64,000 nt of DNA, from contig JAZHDD010000067.1 of the NCBI GenBank assembly GCA_036541255.1, positions 66,666 to 130,665 of the forward strand, read 5' to 3'. Below are positions 1 to 7,152 of the stretch, in pieces. Within the stretch, counting starts at the first letter, position 1. Each line of letters begins with the position of its first letter. This stretch comes from Paucidesulfovibrio sp036541255. Lineage in GTDB: Bacteria > Desulfobacterota > Desulfovibrionia > Desulfovibrionales > Desulfovibrionaceae. The notes beneath the pieces were generated by a model. It did not search any database and was not told the origin of the DNA. It saw only the letters and a list, made by a program, of their open reading frames with translations. A program made the translations under genes and the position numbers.

Positions 1-293
1 CCCGTGGAGAGAGCCTTTTCGCGCAGATACAGGGCGTAGGCGCTGGAGCTGCCCAGCAGGCAGCCGTTCTTGTACAAATCCTCGATGGTGAGACCCAGTG
101 CGGCACGGAGAGCCTGGAGCGTTTTCCAGGTCAGCAGCCCGCCGCAAAGTTTGGGGCGCGGAAAACAGGCGCGGTCGATCAGGGCCACGTTGCGGCCCCG
201 GGTCGCAAGCAGCGTGGCGGCAGCGCTTCCCGCTGGACCGCCGCCCACCACAAGGGTGTCGAAGCTGTTGTTTGTATTAGTGTAACCCGCCAT
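1..293 (-). CDS. FAD-dependent oxidoreductase, geranylgeranyl reductase family (N-terminal part)
   Basis: The first 97 codons of a leftward gene cut by the window edge. The start is the ATG at 293. Residues about 13-22 form an FAD/NAD Rossmann dinucleotide loop (VVGGGPAGS), and an acidic residue follows at the end of the second strand (LIDRA). A PRPKLCGGLL stretch follows, which is typical of geranylgeranyl reductase/FixC-type flavoproteins. In that family the enzymes reduce isoprenoid double bonds or act as flavin dehydrogenases, but the substrate cannot be told from the N-terminus. It is divergently transcribed from the HAD gene across 83 bases, which must hold both promoters. Family assignment is fairly safe; function is open. 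Confidence 0.8.
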   Translation of the reverse strand, partial: MAGYTNTNNSFDTLVVGGGPAGSAAATLLATRGRNVALIDRACFPRPKLCGGLLTWKTLQALRAALGLTIEDLYKNGCLLGSSSAYALYLREKALST

Positions 294-376
294 GGGCTCG
301 GACAATAACCTTGGGCGCCTGCCAAGCGCAAGTTGCCTGTAACGATGAAACGGCATAGGCCGTCGGACGCAAGGAA

Positions 377-1063
377 ATGAACAGTATTCAGGCAGTAATA
401 TTCGATTTTGACGGCACGCTGGCCGAGTTGACCATTGATTTTTCGCTCATGAAGCGCAAGGTTGCGGCCCTGGCCGCAGGTTTTTTGCCCGAGCCGCCCA
501 AACCCGACGACAAGCCCGTTCTGGAATGGATCGACCAGCTGGCCGATCAGATCGCCGAATATGAAGGCAGTGAAGTGGGCCAGGAGTTTCATTCCCGGGG
601 ACGGTTGGTGGTCACGGCCACGGAGTTGGACGCGGCCCGGTCCGGGCAGCTGTTTCATTTCAGCGAAGGCCTGTTGGAGCATCTGGCGGGCCTGGGCGTG
701 GGCCGGGGCATTTTCACGCGCAATTCCATGAGCGCCGTGCGCATTGTTTTTCCGGAAATATCGAAACACTGCGAAATCTTTTTGCCGCGCGAGGATGCAC
801 GCCGGGTCAAACCTGATCCCGAGCATGTGCATCAGATGTTGGAAACCTTGGGCACACCCCCGGAACATACGCTGGTGGTGGGCGACTATGGCATGGATAT
901 CGAGGCCGGCCGCGCTGCTGGATGCCTTACCGCAGGCGTGCTCAGCGGCAATATGACCCGTTCGGTGCTGCGTTCGTTCAAGCCCGACTTCATCGAAAAA
1001 AATGCCGATCTGCTTTGCCGCAGGCTGGAATCCGAAGGCCTGTTTCAGGCCCGGACCAAGTGA
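377..1063 (+). CDS. HAD superfamily hydrolase (phosphatase-like)
   Basis: A 228-residue soluble HAD hydrolase. Motif I is DFDGT, with the nucleophile and acid Asp10 and Asp12. Motif II is Thr114 in FTRN, motif III is Lys145 in RRVKPDP, and motif IV is GDYGMD at 169-174. All catalytic residues are present, so it should be an active Mg2+-dependent phosphatase. A helical cap of about 80 residues lies between motifs I and II (subclass IA, like phosphoglycolate phosphatase). The substrate cannot be deduced. It stands alone: divergent to the flavoprotein and convergent with ilvD, with a strong hairpin terminator between. A HAD/Gph-like label is safe; a precise one is not. Confidence 0.85.
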   Translation: MNSIQAVIFDFDGTLAELTIDFSLMKRKVAALAAGFLPEPPKPDDKPVLEWIDQLADQIAEYEGSEVGQEFHSRGRLVVTATELDAARSGQLFHFSEGLLEHLAGLGVGRGIFTRNSMSAVRIVFPEISKHCEIFLPREDARRVKPDPEHVHQMLETLGTPPEHTLVVGDYGMDIEAGRAAGCLTAGVLSGNMTRSVLRSFKPDFIEKNADLLCRRLESEGLFQARTK

Positions 1064-1131
1064 ACCCGATACGGCAGCGCGCAGATGCGCCTTTGTTCGA
1101 GAAAGTTGTTTCCGCATGACCGGAACAACGA

Positions 1132-1167
1132 GACGGCCACTTCTGATGGAAGTGGCCGTCCTGTTTT
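1132..1167 (+). terminator. Rho-independent terminator after the HAD gene
   Basis: A perfect 12-bp stem (1132-1143 with 1149-1160) with a 5-base loop, followed by CTGTTTTG on the plus strand. It lies between the convergent HAD and ilvD genes. The opposite side has only a weak T-run, so it is best assigned to the plus strand but may stop both transcripts. Confidence 0.8.
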
Positions 1168-1205
1168 GTCCGGCGTCGATCGGACGCTGTAAACGTCCGG
1201 TGGAA

Positions 1206-2873
1206 TTATTTGCGGAAGATTGCGCCGGTGGCCGCCGACGTGACCTGGGCTGCGTAGCGGCGCAGGAACGGGGAACGGATTTCCTTGGTCTTCGGGGTCC
1301 ATTTGGCACGGCGCGCGTCAAGGGCCTGCTCGTCCACGAGCAGGTTCAGGCTGCGGCCCGGAATGTCTACCTCGATCTTGTCGCCGTCCATGACCAGACC
1401 GATCAGGCCGCCTTCGGCCGCTTCCGGGGAAACATGGCCGATGGCTGCGCCGCGCGTGCCGCCGGAAAACCGGCCGTCGGTGATCAGGGCCACGTCCGCA
1501 CCCAGGCCCATGCCGGAAATGGCCGAGGTGGGCGTGAGCATTTCACGCATGCCCGGTCCGCCCTTGGGCCCTTCGTAGCGGATCACGACCACATGCCCGG
1601 CCTTGATCTCGCCGTTCAGAATGGCATCCACGGCAGCCTCTTCGGAATCGAATACGCGGGCCGTGCCTGTGCGTTGCATCATCTCGGGTGCCACTGCGGA
1701 CTGCTTGACCACGCAGCCCTGTTCTGCCAGGTTGCCGCGCAAAATCGCGATGCCGCCCTGGACCGAATAGGGCTTGTCCACGGGCCGGATCACGTCCTCG
1801 TCGAGATTGGCGGCTTTGAGATCCGCAAGATTCTGGCCCAAGGTCTTGCCCGTGACTGTGAGCACGTCCAGGTCGAGCGCATCGATCTTGGCCATTTCGC
1901 TCATGACCGCGGGAATGCCGCCGGCCCGGTCCAGGTCCTCGATGTGATGCTGGCCGGCCGGAGACAGCTTGCACAGATTGGGGACCTTCTTGCTGATCTC
2001 GTCGAAGAGTTCCAGGTTCAGGTTCAGCCCGGCCTCGTAAAAGATGGCGGGCAGATGCAGCACCGTGTTGGTGGAGCCGCCCAAAGCCATGTCCATGGTC
2101 ACGGCGTTGCGTACGGAATGCTCGGTCACGATGTCGCGCGGGGTGATGTTCTTTTCCAGCAGACCCATGACCGCCATGCCCGCATGTTTGGCCAGACGCA
2201 CGCGCGCTGCCGAGACCGCGGGAATGGTGCCGTTGCCGGGCAGGGCCAGGCCAATGGCCTCGGAAAGACAGTTCATGGTGTTGGCCGTGAACATGCCGGA
2301 ACAGGAGCCGCAGGTGGGGCAGGCGCATTCTTCCAGGTCCGCCAGTTCGGCTTCGCTCATGGAACCGGTCTTGACCCGGCCCACGCCCTCGAAGACCGTG
2401 ATCAGGTCCGAGACCTTGCCCTTTTTCAGGCCAGCGAGCATGGGGCCGCCCGAAACGATGACCGCCGGGATGTTCAGCCGCAGCATGGCCATGAGCATGC
2501 CGGGCACGATCTTGTCGCAGTTGGTCACGCAGACCAGGGCGTCAAAGGGATGCGCCGTGGCCATGATTTCGATGGAATCGGCGATGATCTCGCGGCTGGG
2601 CAGGGAGAAGCGCATGCCTTCGTGGTTCATGGCCAAGCCGTCGCATACGCCGATGGCCGGAAATTCCATGGGGGTGCCGCCGCTCAGCCGGACGCCCGCC
2701 TTGACCGCGTCCGCAATGCTGCGCAGATGCACATGGCCGGGAATGATTTCGTTGAAGGCGTTGCATACGCCCACCAGGGGCCGGTCCATCTCCTCACGGG
2801 TCAGGCCCAGGGCATGCAGCAATGAACGGTGCGGCGCTTTTTCCAGGCCGCCGGTCATTTTTTTGCTTCTCAT
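1206..2873 (-). CDS. ilvD: Dihydroxy-acid dehydratase
   Basis: This 555-residue enzyme dehydrates 2,3-dihydroxy-isovalerate and -methylvalerate to the 2-keto acids of valine and isoleucine synthesis. It is full length for the family. Iron-sulfur ligand candidates are Cys119 in the TNCDK motif and Cys191 in CPTCGSCSGM, and the late GRFSGGTRG signature is present. I chose the ATG at 2873 because AAGGAG sits 7 bases upstream; the TTG one codon earlier would be too close. It is the last gene of a leftward series starting at ftsE, 102 bases after the TPR lipoprotein gene, so it may be co-transcribed or have its own promoter in that gap. Confidence 0.97.
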   Translation of the reverse strand: MRSKKMTGGLEKAPHRSLLHALGLTREEMDRPLVGVCNAFNEIIPGHVHLRSIADAVKAGVRLSGGTPMEFPAIGVCDGLAMNHEGMRFSLPSREIIADSIEIMATAHPFDALVCVTNCDKIVPGMLMAMLRLNIPAVIVSGGPMLAGLKKGKVSDLITVFEGVGRVKTGSMSEAELADLEECACPTCGSCSGMFTANTMNCLSEAIGLALPGNGTIPAVSAARVRLAKHAGMAVMGLLEKNITPRDIVTEHSVRNAVTMDMALGGSTNTVLHLPAIFYEAGLNLNLELFDEISKKVPNLCKLSPAGQHHIEDLDRAGGIPAVMSEMAKIDALDLDVLTVTGKTLGQNLADLKAANLDEDVIRPVDKPYSVQGGIAILRGNLAEQGCVVKQSAVAPEMMQRTGTARVFDSEEAAVDAILNGEIKAGHVVVIRYEGPKGGPGMREMLTPTSAISGMGLGADVALITDGRFSGGTRGAAIGHVSPEAAEGGLIGLVMDGDKIEVDIPGRSLNLLVDEQALDARRAKWTPKTKEIRSPFLRRYAAQVTSAATGAIFRK

Positions 2874-2975
2874 CAAAAAGCTCCTTGGCGTCTTTTCGGG
2901 GCGACGTGTCCCGGAAACGAGTGTAGCGGCCGAGACGGCCCGCTGTAAAGTCGTGGAGACCAGGCTTGGGCTGTT

Positions 2976-3890
2976 CTAGCCGTTGCCCAGCGCGGTCACG
3001 TCCAGGGTTTCGTAGCCGTAGATGACGCTTACGCTGGGCTCGCCCTCTTCCGGGGTTTCCACCGAAATATAGCTCTTGTAGGGTTGGCCGTTGATGCGCG
3101 CGATGCGGCGGCCCTCTTCCTGCATGTCCAGGGCCTCGCTCACGTCCGGCATGGCGGCCAGGGCCAGGGCGGCCAGCTCGTAGGGCTGCTTTTCGTCGGG
3201 CCGGATGTCCATGGCGTCTTCAAAGAGGCTCACGGCGCGGGCGTATTCCTGAATGTTGTAGTGGGCGGCGGCGCACATGAGCGTGAGCTTGTAGGAGTCG
3301 GAATCCGCGTCAACGGCCCGGTCCAGGTGCTCGGCCGCTTCCTTGTGCTCGCCCTGGCTCAGGGCGCAGAGGGCCAGTTCCTCATGGAAGAAGGCAATGT
3401 CCTCGTCCCGCTCCACGGCCAGGGCCAGGGCTTCGCGCGCGGCCGGAATATCGTCTGCCAGCCGCAGGGCGCGTCCCTTGAGGCCGTAGGTCTCTGCTGT
3501 TTCCGGGTCCAGCTCGATGGATTTGTTCAGATTGTCCACGGCCGCGGAATAGTCGCCCATGCTGATGCAGGCGGCGCCGCGTACGCGCAGGGCGCGGGCA
3601 TTGGCAGGGTCGTTTGCCAGCACCGCTGCGGTGTCTTCCAGGGCCTGCTCGTAGGAGCCCAGGCGCTGGTAGATGGTGGCCCGGTCCACAAGCAGCTCGG
3701 GATCGCCGGGATTGCGCTGGAGCAGGTCGTTCACGGCATAGATGGCGGCGCGGTATTGCCCGTTCTCGATCATTTCGGGCACGCCCTTGGCTTCCCGCTT
3801 GGGCTCGGACCCGGAAAAGGAAAAGAGGGAACAGGCGCTGAGCAGCGCCGTGCACAGAGACATGACCAGAATGATGCGAAGCGGACGCAT
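2976..3890 (-). CDS. Tetratricopeptide-repeat lipoprotein
   Basis: A 304-residue exported protein. It begins with a lipoprotein signal peptide (MRPLRIILVMSL..., lipobox LLSAC, Cys at about residue 20) and then carries at least five tandem TPR-like helical pairs (GQYRAAIYAVNDLL, GSYEQALEDTAAVL, GDYSAAVDNLNKSI, GEHKEAAEHLDRAV, QEYARAVSLFEDAM). TPR lipoproteins usually scaffold envelope complexes such as outer-membrane biogenesis or cell-wall machines. The ATG at 3890 has GGAGG just upstream; a longer in-frame form would bury the signal peptide. It lies 87 bases after ftsX in the same direction, which suggests, without proving, a link to septal cell-wall hydrolysis. Confidence 0.85.
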   Translation of the reverse strand: MRPLRIILVMSLCTALLSACSLFSFSGSEPKREAKGVPEMIENGQYRAAIYAVNDLLQRNPGDPELLVDRATIYQRLGSYEQALEDTAAVLANDPANARALRVRGAACISMGDYSAAVDNLNKSIELDPETAETYGLKGRALRLADDIPAAREALALAVERDEDIAFFHEELALCALSQGEHKEAAEHLDRAVDADSDSYKLTLMCAAAHYNIQEYARAVSLFEDAMDIRPDEKQPYELAALALAAMPDVSEALDMQEEGRRIARINGQPYKSYISVETPEEGEPSVSVIYGYETLDVTALGNG

Positions 3891-3977
3891 GAAACCTCCA
3901 GGCGCGCCGGAAACAAGACGCGGCGAGCGCTGCTTATACCCGGCTTTGCTCATCAGGTAAAGACGGGCCCTTCCGGG

Positions 3978-4856
3978 CTAGCGCCGGATCGCCACCCAGG
4001 AGCCCACGGTGCAGACCGCCGTGACCACGGCCGCCAGAATGCCGCAGTGCTCGGGCGGCAAAAAGGAGATGTTCAGGAACAGGGGCGGGAAGTCCAGGAC
4101 GTGCTCCAGGCGGAGTTGCAGCACCTTGAGCAGGCCCAGGCCCAGGCCGCTGGATATCAGGCCGGTCATGGCTCCCGAAGCCAGGAGCGGGGCTCGGATA
4201 AACCAGGGCTTGGCTCCCACCAAGGCCAGAATTTCGATCTCGTCCTTGCGCGTGAGCAGGGACAGGCGCACGGTATTGCCCACCACCAGCCCCACCACCA
4301 GCCCGAGAAAGCCGATGACCGGCCAGATGATGGAGTGGGACAGGGCCAGCCAGCTTTTGGCCAGATCGATCTGCATGGGGTTGTAGTGCACGGACTGCAC
4401 GTCCGGGAGCGCGCGCAGTTCCGCGAGCAGACTCTTGGCCCAGCTCTCGCCGTTGCCCTCGCCCGGTAGATTGAAGGCCAGAAAGGCCGAGGCGGGCAGG
4501 GGGTTTTCTCCCTTGAGCCAGTCCAGGGAGCCGCGTTCGGAAAGATCCTGGGCCAGTTCGTCCAGGGCCTGCTGCGGCGTGTAGGTCTCCATGTCCTTGA
4601 GGTGCTCCATGCCTTCCAGGACCTTCCATTGGGTCTGCACGGACTCCATGTCCGCGCCTGCCCGCCAGAAGATCTGAAACTCCACGGCGCCCCGGTTGCG
4701 GACCAGTTCCTGGTTCACGTTGTGCAGCAGCAGCAGGAAGATGCCCGCGAGCATGGCGGCCATGGCCACGGCCGTGATGGTGAAGAGCTGCGCCCAGACG
4801 TGCAGGAGCATGTCCTTGCGCGCCCGGTTGAGGATGCGCAGCAGGCCGCCGATCAC
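3978..4856 (-). CDS. ftsX: Cell division permease FtsX
   Basis: A 292-residue membrane partner of FtsE. FtsEX couples ATP hydrolysis at the septum to activation of peptidoglycan hydrolases. Topology is typical: a cytoplasmic N-terminus, TM1 at about residues 24-44, a periplasmic loop of roughly 110 residues, then three C-terminal TMs (around 175-200, 220-245 and 265-290) with the KDEIEILALVGA segment of the FtsX domain. Translation starts at a GTG overlapping the ftsE stop (GTGA), so coupling is likely. Length and order match canonical FtsX; the only caution is that the family is sequence-divergent. Confidence 0.92.
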   Translation of the reverse strand: MIGGLLRILNRARKDMLLHVWAQLFTITAVAMAAMLAGIFLLLLHNVNQELVRNRGAVEFQIFWRAGADMESVQTQWKVLEGMEHLKDMETYTPQQALDELAQDLSERGSLDWLKGENPLPASAFLAFNLPGEGNGESWAKSLLAELRALPDVQSVHYNPMQIDLAKSWLALSHSIIWPVIGFLGLVVGLVVGNTVRLSLLTRKDEIEILALVGAKPWFIRAPLLASGAMTGLISSGLGLGLLKVLQLRLEHVLDFPPLFLNISFLPPEHCGILAAVVTAVCTVGSWVAIRR

Positions 4857-5554
4857 AGCAGGCCTCCGATGTCGGCCTTGGCTTCCGCCGAGGGCAGAGT
4901 GGTGCGTACCACCTGACCACCCTCCAGATGCAGGATGTGCGCTTCGGGCACCATGTCCAGAATGGCCCGGTTGTGCGTGGCCATGATCACGGTGGCGCCG
5001 TAGGCGTGGAACTGCTTGAAGATTTCCATGAGGTTGGTGGTCAGATCCGCGTCCAGGTTGCCGGTGGGTTCGTCCGCCAGGATCAGCTTGGGGTTGACCA
5101 CCATGGAGCGGGCAATGGCCACGCGCTGCTGTTCGCCGCCGGAAAGGCGTTCGCAGAGCGTGTAGCTTTTGGATTCCAGGCCCAGGGCGCGGACAATGGC
5201 CCGCACCCGGCGTTCCAGATGCTGACGGCCCACGCCGCGGACTTCCAGGGCCAGCCCCACGTTCTCGAAGACCGTGCGGTTGGGCAGGATTTTGAAATCC
5301 TGGAAAACCACGCTCACGCGGCGGCGCAGCTCAGGGATGTGTTTGCGCTTGAGGTTGTGCAGCTCGAACCCGGCCACGCTGGCTCGGCCGCGCTTCAGGG
5401 CCAGCGCGCCGTACAGCAGCTTGAGTAGCGTGGTCTTGCCTGCGCCGGAATGGCCGGTCAAAAACAGGAAGCCGCCCGCGTCCAAAGAAAAGGTGATATC
5501 CTTGAGCGCCCAGTTGGTGCCGAACGAGTGGGAGACGTGCTTGAACTCAACCAT
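4853..5554 (-). CDS. ftsE: Cell division ATP-binding protein FtsE
   Basis: A 233-residue ABC ATPase of the FtsEX complex. Walker A is GHSGAGKTT (34-42), the Q-loop is VVFQDFKIL, the signature is LSGGEQQRVAIA, Walker B is LILADEPTGNLD, and the switch histidine is in MATHN. The FtsE-type DEPTGNLD and immediate overlap with ftsX separate it from LolD/MacB-type ATPases. It is the first gene of a leftward series ftsE-ftsX-TPR lipoprotein(-ilvD). The 199-base gap to the divergent HbpS-like gene should contain promoters for both directions. Confidence 0.95.
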   Translation of the reverse strand: MVEFKHVSHSFGTNWALKDITFSLDAGGFLFLTGHSGAGKTTLLKLLYGALALKRGRASVAGFELHNLKRKHIPELRRRVSVVFQDFKILPNRTVFENVGLALEVRGVGRQHLERRVRAIVRALGLESKSYTLCERLSGGEQQRVAIARSMVVNPKLILADEPTGNLDADLTTNLMEIFKQFHAYGATVIMATHNRAILDMVPEAHILHLEGGQVVRTTLPSAEAKADIGGLL

Positions 5555-5753
5555 GCCGCTGTATGTACCCGTGCATCAGGAGTTTGTAAATCCGGCAGGC
5601 AAGGAGTGTCTGCAAGGATTTTCGCATGATTTTCATTGAAATTACGACGCAGGCGTCAAGAATGAAGGCGTGCAGCCCGCGTGTAGGACGGGCCGCGTTC
5701 TTGCGCCAGGAGGCCGGTTGCGGTCTCCCAACCCACGTCAGGAGGAACAGAGT

Positions 5754-6227
5754 ATGTTGCGAGTGAAAGGTTGCGCCGTGGTTTTGGCGTTGTTTGCTCT
5801 TTGCCTGATTGCGCCCCGGGCCCATGCCGGAGACAGCCTGAATCTGAAAACCGCCTTGCCCATGATCGCCGCTGCCGAGAAAAAGGCCGAGGAGATCAAG
5901 GTGCCCATGGTCATCACCGTGCTGGACGCGGGCGGCAACATGATCGCCCAGCACCGCATGGACGACGCCCTGCTGGTGAGCGTCGAGATTTCCCTGAACA
6001 AGGCCTACTCCGCCCTGGCGGTCAAGATTCCCACCAGCACCCTGGGCGAGTTGGCCCAGCCCGGCAAGCCCCTCTACGGCATCCAGAACTGCAGCCGGAT
6101 GATCATTTTCGGCGGCGGTTTTCCCGTGGTGCGCGACGGAGTCATCATCGGGGCCATTGGCGTGAGCGGCGGCTCGGTTGAAGAGGACATGGCCTGCGCC
6201 AAGGCCGGTTTGGCGGCATTAAAGTAA
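5754..6227 (+). CDS. Secreted HbpS/GlcG-family (DUF336) protein
   Basis: A 157-residue exported protein. A Sec signal peptide of about 23 residues ends ARAHA|G, followed by a single HbpS/GlcG domain with the hallmark glycine-rich segments (VLDAGGNMIAQHRMD, SRMIIFGGGFPV, IGAIGVSGGSVEEDM). Relatives bind heme or cobalamin-like ligands, or lie beside glycolate and propanediol genes. Here no such neighbours exist, so the ligand is unknown. The ATG at 5754 is chosen because CAGGAGG lies 7-8 bases upstream and the signal peptide begins there. It is a single-gene unit, closed by a long hairpin terminator. Confidence 0.85.
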   Translation: MLRVKGCAVVLALFALCLIAPRAHAGDSLNLKTALPMIAAAEKKAEEIKVPMVITVLDAGGNMIAQHRMDDALLVSVEISLNKAYSALAVKIPTSTLGELAQPGKPLYGIQNCSRMIIFGGGFPVVRDGVIIGAIGVSGGSVEEDMACAKAGLAALK

Positions 6228-6232
6228 GGGAG

Positions 6233-6298
6233 GAAAGCGGGCGGGACCGGAGCGCAAGGCCAAGTGTCTGCCCCGGCCCTGCCCGCTTTCAATGTTTT
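6233..6298 (+). terminator. Long-stem terminator after the HbpS-like gene
   Basis: The arms GAAAGCGGGC (6233-6242) and GCCCGCTTTC (6281-6290) pair perfectly and can be extended inward (GGG with CCC, CCGG with CCGG). AATGTTTTATT follows. The loop is long (about 25 bases), so it is a plausible rather than textbook terminator. Confidence 0.6.
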
Positions 6299-6363
6299 AT
6301 TATGGAATATGTAAAATAGAGCTTGACTTTTTCCTGAAGTTGGCAAATGGTGGCTTTCTCTGC

Positions 6364-6471
6364 ACCAGCGGCACCCGTGGAGGCATGGTCTGAATGTTGG
6401 CCGACGCTGGTTTGAATCGGAACAGGCATATCGAGAAGCAGCGTGCGCATCTTGTACGTTGCTTCTTTTTT
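6364..6471 (+). ncRNA. Structured leader or small RNA ending in a terminator upstream of the RRM gene
   Basis: Between the HbpS-like gene and the RRM gene lies a noncoding stretch with two nested structures. ACCAGCG (6364-6370) pairs with CGCTGGT (6405-6411). A 10-bp hairpin (6435-6444 with 6456-6465, one G-U pair) is followed directly by six T. A weak TTGACT at 6323-6328 could be a -35 element. The terminator lies about 50 bases before the RRM start codon. It therefore either ends a separate small RNA or acts as an attenuator for the RNA-binding protein, which could autoregulate there. Structure is seen; function is inference. Confidence 0.45.
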
Positions 6472-6519
6472 ATGACGCGCGGGCGTCACTTTCAGCATCA
6501 CTTTTCAGGAGAACAAACA

Positions 6520-6783
6520 ATGTCTAAGAAAATCTACGTCGGCAATCTGCCCTGGTCCGCCTCTGAAGACGAAATCCGCTCGGCTTTCGGCGCTTTCGGC
6601 CAGGTGCTTTCCGTCAATCTCATCGAAGACCGTGAAACCGGTCGTCCCCGTGGCTTCGGCTTCGTGGAGATGGATGACTCCGGCGCGCTTCTCGCCATCG
6701 AGAACATGGACGGCAAGGACTTCGGCGGCCGCAATCTGAAGGTCAACGAAGCCAAGCCCCGCGAAGAACGCCCCCGTTGGTAG
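6520..6783 (+). CDS. RNA-binding protein with a single RRM domain
   Basis: An 87-residue protein consisting almost wholly of one RNA recognition motif. RNP2 is KIYVGNLPW (residues 4-12) and RNP1 is RGFGFVEM (about 44-51), with the aromatic residues that stack on RNA bases in place. A short basic tail (KPREERPRW) ends the protein. Such stand-alone RRM proteins are common in deltaproteobacteria and cyanobacteria and are often cold- or stress-induced RNA chaperones. The ATG at 6520 has CAGGAG upstream. It is monocistronic, closed by a strong terminator and preceded by a structured leader. Confidence 0.95.
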   Translation: MSKKIYVGNLPWSASEDEIRSAFGAFGQVLSVNLIEDRETGRPRGFGFVEMDDSGALLAIENMDGKDFGGRNLKVNEAKPREERPRW

Positions 6784-6815
6784 CGTTTTCCGCAAAGCCT
6801 TAGTCCGGCTTTCGG

Positions 6816-6851
6816 CGCCCGCCTCTCTTCAAGGGGGGCGGGCGTTTTTTT
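6816..6851 (+). terminator. Rho-independent terminator after the RRM gene
   Basis: CGCCCGCC (6816-6823) pairs with GGCGGGCG (6837-6844), followed by seven T. A textbook intrinsic terminator 33 bases after the stop codon. Confidence 0.9.
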
Positions 6852-6893
6852 CCATTTAGCGGCCCGGTCGCGGGCCATTCCCAAGGAGCCACA

Positions 6894-7082
6894 TTGCCCC
6901 CTCGCAATTACAAATTCGAAAAGCGTCAAAAGGACCTGGCAAAAAAGAAAAAGAAAGAAGACAAAATGAAACGCAAGCAGCAGGCCAAGAGCCAGGGCTC
7001 GGGGCCGGGCGACGAAGTCGAAACCCGGGACCAGGACGCTGACGAGCCTGCTTCCGATGTTGAAAGCCCGGCCGCTCTGTGA
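6894..7082 (+). CDS. Small, highly charged hypothetical protein
   Basis: A 62-residue cytoplasmic protein starting at TTG 6894, with AAGGAG eight bases upstream; no ATG fits that ribosome-binding site. The first half is very lysine-rich (KFEKRQKDLAKKKKKEDKM), with helical and nucleic-acid-binding character. The second half is acidic and probably disordered. No known domain. Position directly downstream of the RRM gene but behind a strong terminator suggests separate transcription. I believe similar short basic proteins occur in related genomes, but that is recollection. RNA or ribosome association is only a guess. Confidence 0.7.
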   Translation: MPPRNYKFEKRQKDLAKKKKKEDKMKRKQQAKSQGSGPGDEVETRDQDADEPASDVESPAAL

Positions 7083-7100
7083 GCGGCGGGCTTGAAAAAG

Positions 7101-7125
7101 AAAAAAGGCCCCTCCGAAGAGAGGC
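7101..7125 (-). terminator. Terminator of the ribonucleotide reductase gene
   Basis: On the minus strand the hairpin GGCCTCTC-TTCG-GAGGGGCC (7107-7125, one mismatch, UUCG-type loop) is followed by six T (7101-7106 read in reverse). It lies 28 bases after the nrdJ stop codon. Confidence 0.85.
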
Positions 7126-7152
7126 CCTGACAAAGCTTTCAGGCCTGAGCGC

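Noticed and set aside
1002..2825. 607-codon plus-strand frame opposite ilvD
   Set aside because: Rich in Gly, His, Ala and Arg, antisense to a certain ilvD; a typical shadow of GC-rich coding.
6342..6356. TGGCAAATGGTGGCT near the RRM leader, resembling sigma-54
   Set aside because: GG and GC elements are 11 rather than 12 bases apart.
6405..6425. GGTTTGAATC resembling a tRNA T-loop
   Set aside because: The flanking bases do not form the T-stem and no acceptor or anticodon arms exist; it is part of the leader structure.
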